From Ceratodon purpureus (Eukaryota > Streptophyta > Bryopsida > Pseudoditrichales > Ditrichaceae): a DNA stretch of 64,000 nucleotides. The position numbers were made by a program, and so were the translations under genes. The DNA is taken from the NCBI GenBank assembly GCA_014871385.1, contig CM026421.1, positions 18,623,981-18,687,980 on the forward strand, given 5' to 3'. The notes below the pieces were generated by a model. The model saw nothing but the letters and a program-made list of their open reading frames with translations, did not search any database and was not told the DNA's origin. Positions 22,759-32,602 of the stretch are shown here, one piece after another (positions within the stretch are counted from its first letter, which is position 1; the number at the start of each line of letters is the position of its first letter).

Positions 22759-22937
22759 GGGGCCATTAAGGCTCCCCAGCAGGTAGTATACGTGTAGACA
22801 GGGATGGGGAAACCCGTCCCGGCCGGACCAGGGGAGGGCTAACGCCTCCCCAAAAAGTAAAAAGTAAACTTTTTACGCGGGCTGGGTAACCCCCAGCCCG
22901 GTTTTGTACCCATGATTTTATTTTAACCCCGGAGGGG
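22759..22937. repeat. Run of six small hairpins
   Basis: Successive inverted repeats: GGGGCC/GG..CCCC (22759-22777), GGGATGGG-GAAA-CCCGTCCC (22801-22820), GGGGAGG/CCTCCCC (22831-22851), AAAAAGT-AA-ACTTTTT (22859-22874), GGGCTGGG/CCCAGCCC (22879-22899) and CCCC-GGA-GGGG (22927-22937). Stems are 4-8 bp with 2-7 nt loops, packed head to tail in about 180 bp. No reading frame is seen. The role is unknown; such palindrome runs could be part of an LTR 3' region, a structured RNA or a palindromic mobile element. Confidence 0.6.
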
Positions 22938-22947
22938 TATTCACGGT

Positions 22948-23237
22948 CTAGTTGAGAGCATGGACCACTTGTTAGTTTGCAAAGTAAGACGTTTGCAAAA
23001 GATTTTTCTTTTGGATGGTTTAGTTGAGAGCATGGACCACTTGTTATTTTGCAAAGTAAGACGTTTGCAAAAGATTTTTCTTTTGGATGGTTTAGTTGAG
23101 AGCATGGACCACTTGTTATTTTGCAAAGTAAGACGTTTGCAAAAGATTTTTCTTTTGGATGGTTTAGTTGAGAGCATGGACCATTTGTTATTTTGCAAAG
23201 TAAAACGTTTGCAAAAGATTTTTCTTTGCAAGGAAGA
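22948..23237. repeat. 72-bp tandem repeat, four copies
   Basis: Unit starting AGTTGAGAGCATGGACCAC, at 22950, 23022, 23094 and 23166 with an exact 72-bp period and only a few substitutions. Because 72 is a multiple of three, open frames of 24-residue repeats appear on both strands (for example LLFCKVRRLQKIFLLDG). I read these as a by-product, because both strands are open equally. Confidence 0.85.
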
Positions 23238-24881
23238 GGCTGAAGATATGGCTAAAGGCGAGTTTTAACGTCGGTTCAGTTGCGCGAGTTCAATGACATT
23301 GTCTTGTTCCAAATCTTGGGGGACCGATGAGAGCGCCACCTCCATGAGCTCGAAGATATAGCATTGAATTTGACTTAAAATTCTCCAATCTCCCCCATAC
23401 TCTACAAACCATCAAATAAAATCGACAAGCTGTATACGGTATCCAATAGCAAGCATGCACTTCCATGCAGATTTTGCAAGTATATCACCTGTTGTTGCAT
23501 CTCAAAGAGCTGACGTTCCAAAGTCCATCCTTTGGAATACATGACAAGCATAAAATGTGATGAAAATCTTTAGGCTAGTACCCAATTAACTCAGAGACAA
23601 CGGTACTTGGATCTCCATAGCCGTGACCAACACAAATACCGAGCATCTCATATGGATGCTTGCTTCTCGATAGATACTTTGAGTCTGTACATCATATCAG
23701 TTTAGCTTAAAACGTGGATAACTTCCTTCTAAGATGTATCCTCTTAGTAGCTTACGTCTGTTTGCTGTGGATTCTGCAATTGTCTTTGAGGTCAACTGAG
23801 AACATGAAACTGTAGCTGAAATAAATCTTTGTGATCTGCACGTCAAGCGTATATGCATATACAATCTCACCACATCATTTACTAACACCTTACATATCAT
23901 GTCTAAAATACTACTGCTGGAAGATATTCCTGTGAATGCCTCCGCATTTGTACATAATATGAACTCTTGTGAATGGTAATCTTGAACGACAGTACACGAA
24001 TCACATCTGCAATTGCTGAAGGTGCTTTTTGTAGAACTCTACTCCTTCAATATGCTTTTGACAGACTTGGCTTTGTAGCATATGAATGATTTCTGAAAAA
24101 TCACTTCCTACATTTTTGTTGCAACACTTTGAATTTGTAGCTCCCAGCTATTACGAAGTTCCATCATGTGAGCATTCAATCGTCTTCATACGCCCACGTG
24201 CAGAGCCCCAGCAAACTATAGTATGCTCGTTTTTTCCAAAAGGATTGACTATTTAATGAATTTGTGTTGTCTCTATTTACTAAAATTTTGATCTAAGTTG
24301 TGTGACCCGCTGATTATCAGACCATTCAGCAGCTTACAACATATAACATTTGAAAAGTACAAAAAATAATTGAAGAGAATACTGCCTTCCATCCACGGAT
24401 CTCTGCCTGAAAAGCACTGTGGAGTATCATATTCGAGGGACTCAACATCTAGAATTAAACAATGGGGTACATAGTAATATTATTTTTTAACAGTAGCATT
24501 CACTCTTAATGACACAAGGTTGGCTGTGGCCCCAACATACAAGATGATCGGCGGCAAATTCTGACATAAGAAGGAATAAGGCCTTGTTAAAGAAATCTTG
24601 TGCTGCACAGTCCAAGATTTTACACATGACAAAGGTTTTTTTTTTTGGGGGGAGAAAATTAAGAAAATTCATTGCAAAAATAGATTATAACAAAGGTTTA
24701 ACAATGTCACTTTAAATAAGAAAATTCCCCCTTCAAGCTCCTTAGAAGCTGCTCATTCAAAGAAAGGCTCTTTCATTGATGTGAACTAAAATATGGTAGT
24801 TCAAGCCTTTAAGCCTCAAGATTATCAGAGCATGACGAGCTTCAAGGTGGTTGGAGTATCACCAGCTTTTAAGGTAGCAGC
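23238..24881. other. Spacer with no recognised gene
   Basis: AT-rich sequence without a convincing frame on either strand. It ends at the 5-bp target duplication gcagc (24877-24881) of the family A element. A poly-T/poly-G tract lies at about 24638-24652. Nothing else is seen. Confidence 0.5.
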
Positions 24882-25938
24882 TGTAGCACGACGTGGTATA
24901 CGTATTCCTCCGGAAGGCACTTAATTGACACTAAACACCCTCCAAAGTGAACCACTCCGTGTTCGTTCCCACGAAGACCTATAGTTTTCTTTCTTTTAGA
25001 CTTTAACGGAAATCACCACCAGTGTCCGACCGTACACCGTCTTACAGACGGTTGGACGAATCCGGTAGTTTTTGCCTCGTTCCTATTTTCCGGCTTTTTA
25101 GACTAGTGGCCGGTTCCCACTGATCCGTCTATCCTTTCAAGTGGCTGGATTTTCCACCGTCCCGTAACTTATAGTGGCTGGACACCCCACTGTTCCTATC
25201 TACCACCCGAGAAGTGGAGTAATAATCCTTCCGTACGGCTAGGGACCGGTCCGGATAACTACTCAGTGCCGGTTACGGATACGGAAATCATACTACAATG
25301 ACATCACCTTACGGCTGCGCAGTATTCTACTATACTATCTCCCTTCCGGATTGGTTCGCAGTAGGACATCCGGCTTTTATCCCATCTACAGGAAGCGACC
25401 GGTCCGTTTCCGGATCCCGGTGTACACACGACTCTCCGTGTCCTTGAGACTACCAGCCCTGCTGCAATACGTCTCTCCTTCCCTACGGGCTCCTTCCGGG
25501 ACTGGAAACCGTCAACACTCGACGCTTGACACCTCCCCAGTCTCTCCGGGCGCTCTCCCGACCTTCCTACTGTTCAACACTCCTCCGGAACACTACTGAA
25601 GACAATAGAACCACAAACCATACGGCAACGGACCCGTCAGCAGCCGGTTGACACAACAAATCCAAAAGTATATTCTAAATTGCAACAACAAAACGGCGTA
25701 CAAAAACAAGGCCCCGGCCTTGGAAAAACGTCTATCTTAAATACTAAAACCTATCGGTTCCTAAAGCGACCAAGTGGCCCACCGAGATCCAGAAATTCCG
25801 GATCTTGGATCCGGGAATCCCGGACCGGTGGCCGCCTTCTATTCCTAGTTACTGCCGTTATCTATCCGGATTGGCAGCCGGGTGCACTGGAGCCCCATCG
25901 TTAGTCGCTGCCATTTTATCCGGTCCTTATCCTAAACC

Positions 25939-27807
25939 CTACTCCTTGTGCTTATCGAGCCGGGGACTGTGCCGGGTTCCGTCCAACCGTTCCTTCCGCT
26001 GTACCCGCTTCAGTTTCTTCAACGGGGGGTCTTCTTCCGGAGCCGCAGATGCTGACGGTTCGCTGGACTTCCGGGATCGTTCTGTTTGAGCTGCCGGGGA
26101 TGGAGATCGTGCCGCCACCGGAACTGCGCTGAGATCCACCTGGAGCGTTTCCGGAGATCCCTGTACCGGTATAAAATCTAACGGTGGTGATCTCTGTTCC
26201 GGTTCCAAGGGAATGTTTCCGGGGTTAACAGTCTCGACTCCATCCAAGTTGGGTAGAGTGTGCAGACTGCTCAAGGTGTCCGGAATAGGATCCTCCAGCG
26301 GGTGTCCTATCTCCTGTTGGGCGGGCCGGATGGCCGACCGTATCGGAGAGGCTGGAGGTGGCACCGGTGCCGGTTCCCTGGTTGGGGACGGTGGTCTGGG
26401 ATCCTCTTGATTTGCCGGTGGCCCTGATGACGGACCGGCCTCTGCGTAACCGAGGATTTCCACCAGGTTCTTCATCATCGTCCATGTGTCCCTCATCACC
26501 TGCGTCCGGTCGTGCATGAACTTTATAATATTCTTCGTAGTCGGATCCGGTTGACGGGTCAGGAAAGCTTGGTAAACGGCACACTGATTGGCCACATCTA
26601 CCGGAAGAGCTAAAGTGGCTTTGATCTCGGCGACCGACCGGATGGCCTCGACTGCCCGCTCACGGGCGTCATTGAAATCCTTCCGGGCATCACGCACCTC
26701 CTCCTCGAGCTTCCGATTCGTCTCCCGGAACTTCGCCAGCCGGTCCATGTGCTTCTCCTGGAGACCGGCCAAGTCCCGCTGCTTGCGAAGAATGTTCAGG
26801 CAATCCTCCAACCGGTCCGAACCCGTAAGGATCATTACCTCCCTAGCCAACCGGCCCTCCGCCTTCCTGGTCGACTGTAAGAACCGGGCATATGTCGTTG
26901 CCTGCTCCGATAGGTTAACTAAGTCCTGGTACGGATCTCCGGTGTGCTCCGGTGGTCCGGTGGGCTGTTGGATCTCCGTGTTCAGGGTTCGCTTGGCCGG
27001 TGCGGGAGTCCGAGGTGATCCGGATGGCTGTCCTTTTTCCGGGCTAGGACGGGGTCTCTTAGCCGGCGTGGGGGAGACCTCAATAACATCATCCTCGTCG
27101 TCCTGGTCGGACACTTCTTCCGGCTCAGCGAACTGCTGATAGCTTAAGAGCATATCGTACTCCCGGACCTCTTCAGCAGTCAACAGTCCCTTAGTACGGT
27201 AGAGGTGAATGAGGAAAGACGGAAGGCAGGTGGCCTGCTTCTTGGTCTTCCGGAGATTGGCCACCTGTCGGTCGACTATCGTCTTCATCATGACCCCCCA
27301 GTCCACCGTGAATTCCCCGATCATGGCCCCAATGAAAACGGACGCCCACTTGTTGGTGATCCGTTTGGGCTTTTCCGGATGGAAGATAGGGTTCATAAAC
27401 CCTACTACTCTCCGGGCCTCCGGATCCGCAATGTCATCCACCACCCATCCTTCTCTCGGGTCTCCGGTCCCCTTGAGATACTGATGTACGAAGTCCCGGG
27501 GCTCCGGCGTCGAGACCTCGCCGCCGGAGTTCTTGAAACCATACGTCTCCCTCCAGAGTTGTGCCGACCACTTATCCGGCTCTCCCCGGATGGTTCCTCG
27601 ATTCTCAGGATCCTTGACGAGGATCTCCTGGGCCGGAAGGGCAAACTTCCAACCCCATGCCTTGTCCAGTAGGACCTCACAACCCATAGACTCTAAGGCG
27701 GTCCGGAGGAGCTCCTTCTCCTTCTCTCCGGCCGGTATCAACGGCATCACCCGTTGTACCCTGAACGACTGTCCTTCCGCCGCCGGTTCCTTCCCTTTCC
27801 TACCCAT
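25939..27807 (-). CDS. LTR-borne 622-aa protein of family A (3' LTR copy)
   Basis: Identical in predicted protein to the copy at 35320-37188 (described there). Being in the 3' LTR, it has its own upstream TATA box at 28010-28016 and would be transcribed toward the flanking spacer at 24.9 kb. Confidence 0.75.
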   Translation of the reverse strand: MGRKGKEPAAEGQSFRVQRVMPLIPAGEKEKELLRTALESMGCEVLLDKAWGWKFALPAQEILVKDPENRGTIRGEPDKWSAQLWRETYGFKNSGGEVSTPEPRDFVHQYLKGTGDPREGWVVDDIADPEARRVVGFMNPIFHPEKPKRITNKWASVFIGAMIGEFTVDWGVMMKTIVDRQVANLRKTKKQATCLPSFLIHLYRTKGLLTAEEVREYDMLLSYQQFAEPEEVSDQDDEDDVIEVSPTPAKRPRPSPEKGQPSGSPRTPAPAKRTLNTEIQQPTGPPEHTGDPYQDLVNLSEQATTYARFLQSTRKAEGRLAREVMILTGSDRLEDCLNILRKQRDLAGLQEKHMDRLAKFRETNRKLEEEVRDARKDFNDARERAVEAIRSVAEIKATLALPVDVANQCAVYQAFLTRQPDPTTKNIIKFMHDRTQVMRDTWTMMKNLVEILGYAEAGPSSGPPANQEDPRPPSPTREPAPVPPPASPIRSAIRPAQQEIGHPLEDPIPDTLSSLHTLPNLDGVETVNPGNIPLEPEQRSPPLDFIPVQGSPETLQVDLSAVPVAARSPSPAAQTERSRKSSEPSASAAPEEDPPLKKLKRVQRKERLDGTRHSPRLDKHKE

Positions 27808-28009
27808 CCTGCTAAATCCTCCTCTCCGTCACTCCGGTAACACCTGCACGCACGATCCTCACCACAATCTCTCGCCTAACGGAAACACTTCCGTCTCACC
27901 GTCTCTCTCCTACCGTCTAACCCTAACTGCGCTCACCGCCTTGGAGCGCAAGGACCCGTCGTGCCACAAAATGACAAAGAGAAAGGAAGAGCATGGCGGT
28001 CCTTCCTCC

Positions 28010-28016
28010 TTTTATA
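28010..28016 (-). promoter_or_regulatory. TATA box, 3' LTR of family A
   Basis: TATAAAA on the minus strand (context GGTATAAAAGGAGG), about 205 bp upstream of the LTR-borne ATG at 27807 and about 385 bp from the LTR end. Confidence 0.6.
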
Positions 28017-28397
28017 CCTGCCCTCGCGCCCACCCGTTCGTAGCTCATCATGACGGACGGTCGTAGCCCCTCATCATTGGACGGTCGCGACCGGCGGCGC
28101 TTTAATGGTTGCAGCCATTACCCCCGTGTGCGTTGTACCGTTTGGCGGCTATCCTTAAGTCTGCCGGGTCAGGGCTCTGACATATGGGCTGTACCCGTCT
28201 CTCCTCCACCGCAGACGACCGGATCTCTCCCGGCTGACCTTCCGGTCACTGATTTATCCAACCGACCGGCTTAACCGGTTGTTTTACTTATAGGCTTAGT
28301 ACTTCCGTATTTCTAACATAAAATTTTTAATTTTTTTTATCATTTTCCTACCGGAATTAGTATTCCGGTGTGTCAACCGTGGAAATCACTTTCCACA

Positions 28398-28410
28398 TTA
28401 CCCCTTTTTC
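28398..28410 (-). other. Polypurine tract of family A
   Basis: GAAAAAGGGGTAA on the minus strand, immediately upstream of the 3' LTR (TGTGGAAAGTG). It overlaps the very end of pol. It is the expected plus-strand primer. Confidence 0.85.
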
Positions 28411-31400
28411 ACCCGTGAGCGTCCTCGCGAACGCCATCCGGTCTGTATAGTTTGACCCGGGATCCATTCACCCTAGTATCCATTGGATATCCTTCTAGGT
28501 CTGAAAGTTGTAATGACCCATTGGAATAAATCTTATCAACCCGGAACGGTCCCATCCAGCGAGTATGTAACTTACCCGGGAAATTCTTGTACCGGCTGTC
28601 ATAGACTAGAACCAATCCTCCTTCTTCGATTCCTTTATCCGTTGTGATTCGCCTGTCATACACTTCCTTCCTTTTGGCTTGGACCTCCTTTGTCCGTTCC
28701 AATGCCTCCATCCGGTCTTCCTCCATCCGGTCGATGACCTGTAGACGGTCGTCGAGTGCATCCGTTTTATCTCCGTGGTTGGCTGCGAGTACCCTCAACG
28801 TCTCTACTTCCGTCTCGATGGACTGAAGTACCTCCTGTCCGTATACCAGATAATACGGAGTCCGTCCGGTTGTACTCTTGTGTGCCGTGTTGTACGCATA
28901 GACCGCCGATGTCAGTTTCCGGTCCCAGTCTGTCTTATGTGAGGTCACCACCTTGGTCAGAATCTTACAGATTATTCCGTTGGCACGTTCCGTCAATCCG
29001 TTCGCCTTAGGATTGTACGGTGTGGTCTTCCGGTGTTTGACCTCGTACTGGTTGGTCAAACCGGCCACCACTTCGTTCAGGAAATGTGTTCCCCGGTCGC
29101 TCACTATCTCCAACGGATGGCCAAATCGCATCATTATCCTTTCGAATATGAACCGGGCGGATGTCTCGGCATCATTCTTCCGGGTGGCTCTGGCTTCTAC
29201 CCACTTCGTGGCGTAGTCCGTCGCCAAAATGATGTACCGGTGCCTCTGAGTGCCTACCGGTTGAATTGGCCCAATAAAATCCACTCCCCATTTCTCAAAC
29301 GGTGCTAGGGGAACAATGGGAGTTAACGGCCAGTGATGCCGTACGGCCGGAGCTCCTATCCGTTGGCAGGGATCGCATTCTTTTATAAATTGATGAACGT
29401 CCCGGTGAAGGTGTGGCCACCAGTATCCGGCCTCGCGAATCTTCTGTACGGTGATGACGGATGCATAGTGTCCTCCGGCCGGTCCATCATGCAAAGCCCG
29501 GATGACCTTCCGTCGATAGATGGGTTCTAGGCAGCGTCGGAGTTTTTCATCCGCCCCTAGTTTGAAAAGCAATTCTCCGACGAGGAAGTACGGTGCCACC
29601 CGGTGCTGAAACACACTCTTCTCCTCCCTACTCAGTCCTTCCGGATACCTCTGAGTCTGGAGATAGTTCTTAATCCGCTGAAGATCCTGGTCCTCCCCTT
29701 CGTCCTCTTGAATTCGGTAGACGGAAGACGTACCTTCTACGACCGGAAGGTCGCGGGGGTCCGGTATATCCTGTATACTGGTACCAACCGGGTATTCTTC
29801 CGGGAATTCATCCGGAAACTCTGAAGATATCTCCTCCTTGCTCTCCTTTCCCCGTTGTCGCGACAAATAATCTGCATTGAGGTTAGACTTCCCGGATTTG
29901 ACAATAACTTCGTAGTTGAACTCCTGAAGAAGTAATATCCACCGGGCCAACCTTCCGGACAGATCCGGTTTGTTGACTAGATACTTCAGCGAGTCATGAT
30001 CCGTATGGAAGATGACTTTGTACCCTAATAGGTAATGGCGAAATTTCTTGCACGCATAAATGACGGCTAGAGCCTCCCGTTCGGTTGTCGTGTAATTCTT
30101 CTCGGCCGGATTCATCTGCCGGCTGGCATAATAGATGGGTCGTTCCCGGCCCTCGTCATCCAATTGCCATAGGATAGCTCCCACACACCAACCGGATGCA
30201 TCCAAAGTGACATGAAAAGATTTCGACCAATCCGGTGGGGCTAGTATAGGGGCTGTGACCAACCGTCTCTTCAGTTCTTCAAAAGCCTGTTGACGGATTT
30301 CCGTCCAGAGGTACTCTTCTTCCTTCTTGAGTAGCTCCGTTAGTGGCATTGCCAACCGGGCATAATTCTCAATGAACCTCCGGTAGTATCCCACACACCC
30401 CAGGAATCCTCTGAGTTCCCGGAGGTTGGTGGGGGCAAGAAGGGCCAACATGACTATTACTTTTGCTACATCCACTGCTATTCCCTTCCGGCTGACTATG
30501 TGTCCGAGCAATAGTCCGGCTAACATACCGAAAAAACACTTGCCCGGATGGAGCTTGAGTTTAGTCTCCCGGCATCGCTGGAACGTTTTCCGGAGGTAGT
30601 CCAGATGTTCCACCCACCGGCTGAACACCGCAAAGTCGTCAATGAAAACTTCCAGGAAATGTTTTAAGAAATCCTGAAATATGTCCATCATCAACCGTTG
30701 AAACGTTCCGGGAGCATTGCACAATCCGAAAGGCATCCGGTTGAAAGCGTAGGTACCCCAATCAGTGGTAAAAGTAGTTTTCAGTTGGTCCTCCTTCCGG
30801 ATGGACACCTGATTGTATCCGGAAAACCCATCTAGAAAACTGAAGCATTCCTGACCGGCCACGTGATCGAGCACCATGTCGATGAAGGGTAAAGGGAAAT
30901 GATCCTTCTTCGTGGCTGCATTCAGCTTCCGGAAATCCTGACATACCCGGATTTTGACTTTACCATCCGGACCCGTTTTCTTTGGTACTACTACAATCGG
31001 TGACACCCACTCGGAGTTATTCACTGGATAAATAAAACCGGCTTCCAGCAGTTTATCTAGTTCCTCCTTCACCATCATGGAGTACTTTGGGTTGAGCCGG
31101 TACTGCCTTTGGCGAACCGGAACCGCTCCCTCCATTAGGTCGATGTGATGTTCGCCCAATTCCGGCGGTATACCCACCAGATCCGATGGAAGCCAGGCGA
31201 AGACATCATCATATTCCGTAAGCAGTTCCAAATACTGTGCCCGCTCCCGGTCCGTCAGTCCTTTTCCCAAATAGAAGGTCCTACCGGTTTCCGTCTTCAC
31301 TGCTTCGTAATCTCCCGGTGCTACCACATTCTTGACCGGTTCGCTAGCATCCGTTTCTACGGACCCCGGAAGGGCTGACCAGGGTAATTCACTGGTCTTT

Positions 31401-32593
31401 GACCCGGATATCCCTGTTTTGATTATCCCATCTGCGAACTGTCCTTTAATCCATTCGGAGGTCAACGGAACGCTTGCTTCTCCTAAGGCCCGATCATCGT
31501 CCTTCCTGCCTTCCGGTGGTCGGTTCGGTACTTCGGTTCCATCCGGCTTCTGTTCAGGTACCGGGTTACGGAATCCCAGATCTTCTTCTGATACCTCCCG
31601 GAATTCTTGTACATGATATGACTGCAGGGAATCCGAGTTTTCTGAACTTGTCCAATCGGAAGTGTAACCATCCGTCTCACTTGTTTCCCCCAGATGGAGC
31701 TCCGGTTTCCACGATAGCAAAACAGCCGGATCCCCGAAAGTAAAAGCCTTCTTCGCCCAATTTACCTTGACTCCGGCTAGATATAGCCACGGCCGTCCGA
31801 GTAACAGTGGAAACGGATTTCCTTCCTCCACCCGGATAACCAAATAGTTGAGCGGGTAAGTGAGTCCGGAAATCTTTGTCGGTACTGCCGACAGTTTCCC
31901 CACTGGTACTACTCGAGACTGGTCTGCCATCCGTAGAGTCTGATTGGTAGGCTCAAAGACAGTGTACCCTAAATCATTGGCCGTACTCTCTAGTAGTAGA
32001 TTTACTCCGGATCCTCCATCTACCGGTACCTTCTGGATAAGGCATCCGTCGATCTCCACAGCTATTTCCGGAGCCCCGAAATCCTCCATCTCGGCAAAAT
32101 TAACTGCGACGGAAGGCAGCTTAATCTTCCGTTTACGGGTCCGGATTAAGCCGGACTTAACCTGCTTCTGATAATTAGGATTATCATGTAACAGTTGTCC
32201 TATGGTGACATTGGCCGGCTGGGCCTGAATATCCTGGAGGATGTCGTACCTGTCGGCTTTCGCCCGGACCTCCGGTTGGATAATTTCCGGAATCTCGCTG
32301 AATGTCACCTTCCGGCCCTCCTGTACTTGAGGTAACCCAGCAACTACCTCCGGTCCAATGTCCGGCATAGTTGGTAGGGTCTTGACCCCTTTTTCAACCG
32401 GGACCGTCTCCGGGGGCACCTCCTTCTCTGATTCCCCGGAAGTTTCTGAAGATTCCGGTCGGCTACTCTCTTTCCTCTGTGACCTGGTCCGAACCCCAGA
32501 CTTCCTCCTTTTCTTTTCTGAATCCTGTCTCCGGGTGGAACTACGCGAACTGACCTGATGGATACCCACGCCGGTCTCTCCTCGTGGTTCCAC
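28409..32593 (-). CDS. Family A pol polyprotein
   Basis: 1394 open codons in the same frame as gag, beginning three codons after the gag stop. Approximate residues: basic linker 1-60; retropepsin with V-D-G-G-S-G-V-N at about 191-198 and LLGRPWL; reverse transcriptase about 490-700 with active-site F-I-D-D at 650-653; RNase H about 790-900 (DASGWCVGAILWQ, TDHDSLKYL); integrase HHCC finger about 1034-1076; catalytic D, D and E at about 1105, 1166 and 1202; then a C-terminal region with NGSLQLSDLEG and VNGSRVK. There is no chromodomain and no second RNase H. Expression is probably by stop read-through from gag. It looks whole. Confidence 0.92.
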   Translation of the reverse strand: MEPRGETGVGIHQVSSRSSTRRQDSEKKRRKSGVRTRSQRKESSRPESSETSGESEKEVPPETVPVEKGVKTLPTMPDIGPEVVAGLPQVQEGRKVTFSEIPEIIQPEVRAKADRYDILQDIQAQPANVTIGQLLHDNPNYQKQVKSGLIRTRKRKIKLPSVAVNFAEMEDFGAPEIAVEIDGCLIQKVPVDGGSGVNLLLESTANDLGYTVFEPTNQTLRMADQSRVVPVGKLSAVPTKISGLTYPLNYLVIRVEEGNPFPLLLGRPWLYLAGVKVNWAKKAFTFGDPAVLLSWKPELHLGETSETDGYTSDWTSSENSDSLQSYHVQEFREVSEEDLGFRNPVPEQKPDGTEVPNRPPEGRKDDDRALGEASVPLTSEWIKGQFADGIIKTGISGSKTSELPWSALPGSVETDASEPVKNVVAPGDYEAVKTETGRTFYLGKGLTDRERAQYLELLTEYDDVFAWLPSDLVGIPPELGEHHIDLMEGAVPVRQRQYRLNPKYSMMVKEELDKLLEAGFIYPVNNSEWVSPIVVVPKKTGPDGKVKIRVCQDFRKLNAATKKDHFPLPFIDMVLDHVAGQECFSFLDGFSGYNQVSIRKEDQLKTTFTTDWGTYAFNRMPFGLCNAPGTFQRLMMDIFQDFLKHFLEVFIDDFAVFSRWVEHLDYLRKTFQRCRETKLKLHPGKCFFGMLAGLLLGHIVSRKGIAVDVAKVIVMLALLAPTNLRELRGFLGCVGYYRRFIENYARLAMPLTELLKKEEEYLWTEIRQQAFEELKRRLVTAPILAPPDWSKSFHVTLDASGWCVGAILWQLDDEGRERPIYYASRQMNPAEKNYTTTEREALAVIYACKKFRHYLLGYKVIFHTDHDSLKYLVNKPDLSGRLARWILLLQEFNYEVIVKSGKSNLNADYLSRQRGKESKEEISSEFPDEFPEEYPVGTSIQDIPDPRDLPVVEGTSSVYRIQEDEGEDQDLQRIKNYLQTQRYPEGLSREEKSVFQHRVAPYFLVGELLFKLGADEKLRRCLEPIYRRKVIRALHDGPAGGHYASVITVQKIREAGYWWPHLHRDVHQFIKECDPCQRIGAPAVRHHWPLTPIVPLAPFEKWGVDFIGPIQPVGTQRHRYIILATDYATKWVEARATRKNDAETSARFIFERIMMRFGHPLEIVSDRGTHFLNEVVAGLTNQYEVKHRKTTPYNPKANGLTERANGIICKILTKVVTSHKTDWDRKLTSAVYAYNTAHKSTTGRTPYYLVYGQEVLQSIETEVETLRVLAANHGDKTDALDDRLQVIDRMEEDRMEALERTKEVQAKRKEVYDRRITTDKGIEEGGLVLVYDSRYKNFPGKLHTRWMGPFRVDKIYSNGSLQLSDLEGYPMDTRVNGSRVKLYRPDGVREDAHG

Positions 32594-32602
32594 CGGTAAC
32601 CG

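Larger units (their letters stand above)
24882..28397 (-). repeat. Family A 3' LTR
   Basis: 3516 bp, TGTAGCACGACGTGG...CTTTCCACA on the plus strand. It looks identical to the 5' LTR. It contains a TATA box (28010-28016), the LTR-borne frame (25939-27807) and about 1 kb beyond that frame with no clear coding sequence. Near its outer end on the minus strand lies the palindromic ACCGGTTAAGCCGGT. Confidence 0.93.

Noticed and set aside
22948-23237. CRISPR-like regular repeat
   Set aside because: Units are directly adjacent 72-bp tandem copies with no unique spacers, in a eukaryotic context.
26588-28066. Long plus-strand frames (183, 155 and 177 residues) inside the family A LTR, repeated in the other LTR
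   Set aside because: They are antisense to the 622-codon LTR-borne frame or upstream of it, have Ser/Arg/Pro-rich shadow composition, and show no match between families.
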